A stretch of 9,133 nt of DNA from JAWLGW01 sp964569055 (lineage in GTDB: Bacteria > Planctomycetota > J058). The stretch is from assembly GCA_964569055.1 (NCBI GenBank), contig CAZMSZ010000311.1, positions 1-9,133 of the forward strand, read 5' to 3'. Of the stretch, positions 6,013-9,133 are shown in pieces. A model generated the notes under the pieces. That model searched no databases. It saw only the letters and a list, made by a program, of their open reading frames with translations, and was not told the DNA's origin. The stretch's first letter is position 1; every line of letters starts with the position of its first letter. The translations under genes were made by a program, and so were the position numbers.

Positions 6013-7467
6013 GTGAGCCTGCAGCAGTCGTCCAGCGCCGTCCGCGTCGAGGTCGCCGCGGTGGGGCTCGCCACCGCGCAAGGAGGCGCGGCGCGCCTGC
6101 TCCGTGGTCCGCTCGAACCGCCGGGCCCGCCGCCGTTCCCGGTCCGTGAGGGGTGGGCGTGTCGGCGCGCGCGCGTCGCCCTCGAGGCGCCGAGCGCGCT
6201 GGGGGCCGAGCGCTGGCGCGCGCTCGCCCGCGCCGCGCTCGTCGACTGCTTCCCGGCCGGGCCACCGGCGGGCGCGCCGCTGGTGGTGGCCTCGTGCAAC
6301 GGCGCGGCCGAGCGGCTCGAGCCTGCGAGCTGGTGCGCGGCCTTCGACGGGGCGGCGCTCCTGGCGGGCACGCCCTGGGCCGCGAGCGCCCCGCCGATCG
6401 TGAGCGGGTCGTGCGCCTCGGGCCTGCAGGCGCTCGCGCTGGCGCGGGCCCTCCTCGCGGCGGGCGCGCCCGAGGCGGTCGTGCTGGCGGTCGACGTCCT
6501 CGCCCCCGCGAGCCACGACGACTTCGAGGGGCTGCGCGTGCTCGAGGACGCGCCCGGCCCGCCCTGGCGGCCCGACGCGCGCGGGTTCCTGCCGGGCGAG
6601 GGCGCCGTGGCGCTCCACATCGTGCGGGGCGAGGGAGCGGGCGCGTTCGCGCTGGTGGGGCCGAGCCTCACGCAGGACCTCGCCGGCGAGCACGGCCTGG
6701 CGCGCGCGATCGCGGCGCTCCCGGGCGCGGCCCGGGCCGGGTGGGCGCTCGGGCTCGGGACCGGACCCGCCGCCGCCGACGCGGCGGAGCTCGCCGCGCT
6801 GCGCGGTGTGCCCGGTCCCGCCAGCAGCGCGCTGCCCGCGTGCGGCCACACGCTGGGGGCCTCGGGTCCGCTCTCGCTCGCGCTGGCGTTCCTGGCGCTC
6901 CGCTCCGGGCGGGTGCCGACCGCGCTGGCGGCGGGCGCGGCGCAGGCGAGCGACGGACGCGCGCTCCTGCGCGCCGGGCCCGTGCCGCCCGGCGGGGCGC
7001 TGGTGGTGTGCCGGGCGCTCGGCGGAGCGTGCGCGGTGGTCGGGCTCGGGCTCGGGTCGATTGAGCTCATGGCGGCCGCGGGGGCGCCTGCGACGCCGGC
7101 GACCGCGCGCGCGACGCCGCTCGCCCACCCCGTGCTGCGCCGACTCGCGGGCGAGGCGGAGGCGCGCCGCCCCGCCGAGCCGCCCGACCTGCTGCTGGTC
7201 GAGCTCGAGGCGCCGCTCCTCCCGCCGGCGCGGGCGGTGGTCGGTGGGCGCCTCCTCCCGACCGCGGTGCTCGAGCTGACCCCGGGGGCGCTCCCGCTCC
7301 TCGTCGCGCGCCGCTGGAGCTACGCGGGCGCCGCGCTGTGCCGCGTGGGCGCGCCGCTCCCGGACGACCCGACGCTCGCGGCGCTGCGGGCGCTCGGCGC
7401 GCGCGTGGCGCGCGTCCACGTGCGGGGTCGCGGGGAGGAGCGCGAGCTCGACTGGGAGCTGGCCTGA
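6013..7467 (+). CDS. Divergent beta-ketoacyl-synthase-like (thiolase-fold) protein
   Basis: This 484-residue protein has ketosynthase hallmarks in order: AAVGLATAQG near the N-terminus; the nucleophile region VSGSCASGLQALALARALL with Cys134; VVLAVDVLAP; DARGFLPGEGAVAL (188-201), equivalent to DxxRxGFxxGEGA; GLGTGPAAADAAELAAL from 247, equivalent to HGTGTxxxDxxE; and CGHTLGASG with His279. FabF-type enzymes use Cys-His-His plus a conserved Lys five residues before the second His. Here the first His is Leu248 and the Lys position is Leu274. Normal decarboxylative condensation therefore looks unlikely, and a partner subunit, acyl-transfer or chain-length role is possible. About 140 residues after the core (from about 345) match nothing I know. 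The GTG start follows a TAGCCT element and a close GAGG. The FabG-like gene downstream supports an acyl-carrier-protein-linked pathway. The fold is fairly sure; the function is open. Confidence 0.85.
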   Translation: MSLQQSSSAVRVEVAAVGLATAQGGAARLLRGPLEPPGPPPFPVREGWACRRARVALEAPSALGAERWRALARAALVDCFPAGPPAGAPLVVASCNGAAERLEPASWCAAFDGAALLAGTPWAASAPPIVSGSCASGLQALALARALLAAGAPEAVVLAVDVLAPASHDDFEGLRVLEDAPGPPWRPDARGFLPGEGAVALHIVRGEGAGAFALVGPSLTQDLAGEHGLARAIAALPGAARAGWALGLGTGPAAADAAELAALRGVPGPASSALPACGHTLGASGPLSLALAFLALRSGRVPTALAAGAAQASDGRALLRAGPVPPGGALVVCRALGGACAVVGLGLGSIELMAAAGAPATPATARATPLAHPVLRRLAGEAEARRPAEPPDLLLVELEAPLLPPARAVVGGRLLPTAVLELTPGALPLLVARRWSYAGAALCRVGAPLPDDPTLAALRALGARVARVHVRGRGEERELDWELA

Positions 7468-7641
7468 GGTTCAGGCGCGGGCGTCGCCGCGCGCGGCCTC
7501 GTTGCCGAGGTCGAACTCGCGGGAGCGGCGACGGCGGCGGCTGGAGGCGAGACCAGGCCGCAGCCTGCTGCCGCCGCGCCGGCTCCTGTCGATCCTCCGA
7601 CCGGCCTGCGGTCCTCGCTCGAGCGCGGCCTCTCCGACGCC

Positions 7642-8253
7642 GTGCGCGGGGCCGGCGACCGACCGGCTCCCACGAGCGCCTGGTCCTCGCTCGGGAGCGG
7701 CGTCGTGCTCGTAACCCGAACCGAGTCGAACCGAGCCCATGAGTGGAGCGGGTTCGGATGCGGCATTCGCGAGACGGAGGACGGCCGCCGGGAGGGCTAC
7801 TGCGAGAGGATCGAGGGGTGGGGCTACGCCACCACGCGAACGGAGCAGCGCTATCGCCTGCTCTACCTGCTCGACGACTACGCTCGGGTCGAGGTCGCGA
7901 GCCGCTACGAAGGGGACCCTCGCGCGACGCTCACGCGCCCTCGCCTCCCGCTCGACGCCGAACGCTTCGCTTCCGCTGGCGAGCGTGGCGAGCGACGGCT
8001 CCTCGAGGAGCGGGCCGACGCTCCCGTCACGGTCCCGGCGGGGACGTTCACCTGCCGCTACCGCAAGGAGGCGGGTGCCACCGAGGACGGTCTCCCCGCC
8101 GTGTTCGAGACCTGGACGCACCCGCGGCTCCCCGTGCCGGCCCAGCGCGTCGTCACCTGGAGCACGCCGGGCGCTCCCGAGGGCTACCGCGAGAACACGG
8201 AGCGGACGGTGCTCCTCGCGATCGAGGGCGAGCCGGCCCAGCCGCTCGATTGA
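7642..8253 (+). CDS. Hypothetical beta-rich protein, start unresolved
   Basis: I do not recognise this protein. From about 7740 to the TGA at 8253 the frame has G/C-ending codons and strand-like sequence: RYRLLYLLDDYARVEVASRY, VPAGTFTCRYRKEAG (from 8032), ETWTHPRLPVPAQRVVTWST, then TERTVLLAIEGE. The VPAGTF-C-Y plus VP-x-x-VVTW pattern recalls secreted or periplasmic beta proteins with a VxAGTF motif, such as DUF3108-like or LolA-like folds, but I cannot assign a family. The frame is open back to the ketosynthase stop at 7467 with no ATG. The GTG at 7642 has no Shine-Dalgarno sequence, and the GTG at 7705 has GGGAG seven bases upstream. Neither gives a signal peptide, which such a protein would be expected to have. 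The N-terminus may be damaged or misassembled. Codons such as ATT, CGA, TAT and CGT are commoner than in the neighbouring genes. Confidence 0.6.
   Translation: MRGAGDRPAPTSAWSSLGSGVVLVTRTESNRAHEWSGFGCGIRETEDGRREGYCERIEGWGYATTRTEQRYRLLYLLDDYARVEVASRYEGDPRATLTRPRLPLDAERFASAGERGERRLLEERADAPVTVPAGTFTCRYRKEAGATEDGLPAVFETWTHPRLPVPAQRVVTWSTPGAPEGYRENTERTVLLAIEGEPAQPLD
7717..7735 (+). repeat. Short tandem direct repeat, CGAACCGAG twice, 10-bp period
   Basis: CGAACCGAG occurs at 7717-7725 and again at 7727-7735 with one base between, so the copies are one DNA helical turn apart. The repeat lies near the unclear 5' end of the hypothetical gene. It could be a regulator site or simply part of the coding sequence (RTESNRA). 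Confidence 0.3.
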
Positions 8254-8280
8254 GCCCGGGTGGGACCTCCCGCGGCGAGT

Positions 8281-8307
8281 TGGTCCGGCGCGCCTCCTCT
8301 GGGACCA
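8281..8307. repeat. Small inverted repeat TGGTCC/GGACCA upstream of the SDR gene
   Basis: TGGTCC (8281-8286) and GGACCA (8302-8307) form a perfect six-base inverted repeat around a 15-base spacer, in the 86-bp gap between the hypothetical gene and the SDR gene. It might be an operator half-site pair or a weak hairpin. In DNA this G+C-rich, chance is a real alternative. Confidence 0.2.
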
Positions 8308-8327
8308 TGGCCCGCCGGGCCGTGCCC

Positions 8328-8334
8328 GGGGAGG
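8328..8334 (+). promoter_or_regulatory. Shine-Dalgarno GGGGAGG that decides the SDR start
   Basis: GGGGAGG lies five bases before the GTG at 8340. The in-frame ATG at 8307 has no such sequence upstream and would add 11 residues not typical of the family. The GTG is therefore preferred. Confidence 0.6.
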
Positions 8335-8339
8335 CGGCG

Positions 8340-9101
8340 GTGAGCGAGGCTGGCGGGCTGTTCGCCCCGGGCGAGCGCGCGCTCGTGACGGGCGGGTCCG
8401 GCGGGATCGGGCGCGGGATCTGCGCCGTGCTCGCGCGCGAGGGCGCGCGCGTCGCGTTCACCTGGGCCACCGACGCCGAGGGCGCCGCCGCGACCCGTAC
8501 CGCGATCGAGGCCGCCGGCGCCGAGTGCCTCGCGCTGCAGGTCGACCTGCGCGACCCCGCCGCCAGCGAGGCGGCCGTGGCCGCCGTCGAGTCCGCCTGG
8601 GGCGGCCTCGACGTCCTCGTCAACAACGCCGCCTACAGCGAGGCCGTCCCGTTCGTGCTGCTCGAGGACGAGGACCTCGACGCCCTGCTCCAGGTCAACC
8701 TCGTGGCCGCGATCCGCCTCACCCGCCGCGCCCTCAAGCCCATGGTCCGCCAGCGCCACGGCCGCGTGGTCAACGTCGGCTCGATCGCCGGCAACCGCAC
8801 GATCCCCGGCCCGGTCCACTACGCCGCCAGCAAGGGCGGCCTCGAAGCCTTCACCCGCAGCCTCGCCCACGAGGTCGGCCGCTACGGCGTCCTGGTCAAC
8901 GCGATCGCCGCCGGAATCTTCGAAGGCGGCCTCAAGTCCACGATCCCCGACCACCACCAGCGCCGCTACCTCGACGCCTGCGCCCTCGGCCGCTTCGGCA
9001 CGCCCGAGGAGTGCGGCGAGCTGGTCGCGTGGTTGGCCTCGCGCAGGAACGGCTACGTGACGGGCGCGGTGATCGTGCAGGACGGGGGGACGCTGGGGTA
9101 G
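8340..9101 (+). CDS. FabG-type short-chain dehydrogenase/reductase
   Basis: This is a classical SDR of 253 residues, the usual length for FabG-like 3-oxoacyl-ACP reductases. The cofactor loop is TGGSGGIG (17-24), the strand motif is NNAA (95-98), and the catalytic residues are Asn120, Ser148, Tyr161 and Lys165 (YAASK). The C-terminus RFGTPEECGELVAWLASRRNG ... VTGAVIVQDGG is the standard FabG ending. Phe-Thr-Trp at 40-42 after the second strand, with no Asp at the strand end, fits NADPH use. The family's VNxIAPG loop reads VNAIAAG here (Pro replaced by Ala). The likely reaction is NADPH-dependent reduction of a 3-oxoacyl thioester on an acyl carrier protein, in the cytoplasm; other SDR substrates cannot be excluded. 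The nearby ketosynthase-like gene on the same strand makes an acyl-chain pathway more plausible. A possible promoter element for a further gene follows at 9116. Confidence 0.92.
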   Translation: MSEAGGLFAPGERALVTGGSGGIGRGICAVLAREGARVAFTWATDAEGAAATRTAIEAAGAECLALQVDLRDPAASEAAVAAVESAWGGLDVLVNNAAYSEAVPFVLLEDEDLDALLQVNLVAAIRLTRRALKPMVRQRHGRVVNVGSIAGNRTIPGPVHYAASKGGLEAFTRSLAHEVGRYGVLVNAIAAGIFEGGLKSTIPDHHQRRYLDACALGRFGTPEECGELVAWLASRRNGYVTGAVIVQDGGTLG

Positions 9102-9115
9102 GGGCCGCTGCCGAT

Positions 9116-9121
9116 TAGCCT
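9116..9121 (+). promoter_or_regulatory. Candidate -10 element (TAGCCT) for a gene beyond the right edge
   Basis: TAGCCT lies 15 bases after the SDR stop codon and repeats the hexamer found before the ketosynthase-like gene. By the spacing seen at other sites, a start codon is expected within a few bases either side of the end of the window. No start codon is visible inside it. Confidence 0.25.
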
Positions 9122-9133
9122 GGATCCTTTACG

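Noticed and set aside
5416..7419. 667-codon minus-strand frame opposite the lipoprotein and ketosynthase-like genes
   Set aside because: It is a shadow frame: Arg-rich, no recognisable motif, and it crosses two well-supported plus-strand genes.
7471..7740. 89-residue minus-strand ORF with an ATG at 7740 and C-terminus DLGNEAARGDARA
   Set aside because: No Shine-Dalgarno sequence, Arg/Gly-rich composition and no recognised family. Kept only as part of a finding on this segment.
8307..8339. Alternative ATG start for the SDR gene
   Set aside because: No Shine-Dalgarno sequence upstream, whereas the GTG at 8340 has GGGGAGG at good spacing and gives the family's usual length.
7739..9118. 459-codon plus-strand frame starting at an ATG just after the CGAACCGAG repeat
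   Set aside because: It is Arg/Ser low-complexity with poor third-position G/C. The frames of the hypothetical and SDR genes carry the real protein signals.
1..9133. CRISPR arrays, tRNA/rRNA genes, insertion sequences, toxin-antitoxin or phage-defence genes
   Set aside because: No spaced repeats, cloverleaf-like segments, terminal inverted repeats with a transposase, or relevant protein motifs were seen on either strand.

Overview
This is a very G+C-rich stretch (roughly three quarters G+C by eye, with almost every third codon position G or C). GTG starts and Ala/Arg/Pro-rich proteins are common. The base composition, short intergenic gaps and TAGnnT-type elements just upstream of start codons suggest a high-GC deltaproteobacterial or Myxococcota-like chromosome. 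That placement is an inference. There are no tRNA or rRNA genes, CRISPR arrays, transposases or phage genes. A run of exactly 100 N (4670-4769) shows this is a draft scaffold with two contigs joined across a gap of unknown size.

Left part (1-4669): a minus-strand three-TM membrane protein of unknown function (17-991) is divergent from a four-TM, DUF3592-like protein (1072-2190). The N-terminus of the latter carries an exact 57-bp in-frame tandem duplication. Eleven bases later, on the same strand, lies a class II UvrA-like tandem ABC ATPase (2202 to the gap). It has two complete nucleotide-binding sites and zinc-binding CxxC pairs but lacks the UvrB-binding domain, so it resembles UvrA2/DrrC rather than the canonical excinuclease subunit. 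Its last residues are lost in the gap.

Middle (4770-5976): a small minus-strand protein with a membrane hairpin and possible PH-like flanks (4793-5389) is divergent from a YceK/YidQ-like lipoprotein gene (5446-5976). A relatively A+T-rich patch lies between them, and the lipoprotein gene has a perfect Shine-Dalgarno sequence.

Right part (5977-9133): three plus-strand genes. The first encodes a divergent beta-ketoacyl-synthase-like protein (6013-7467) that keeps the nucleophilic Cys and one His but has Leu where condensing enzymes have the other His and a Lys. The second is an unrecognised beta-rich protein whose start is unclear (about 7642-8253). The third is a complete FabG-type SDR oxidoreductase (8340-9101). 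A ketosynthase-like gene near a FabG-like gene hints at a type II fatty-acid, aryl-polyene or polyketide-like locus continuing past the right edge, but nothing in the window proves it. I found no convincing new defence, mobile or RNA system. The most unusual items are the degenerate ketosynthase, the exact 57-bp duplication, the recurrent TAGnnT element 6-9 nt before start codons, and the anomalous 7468-7740 segment.
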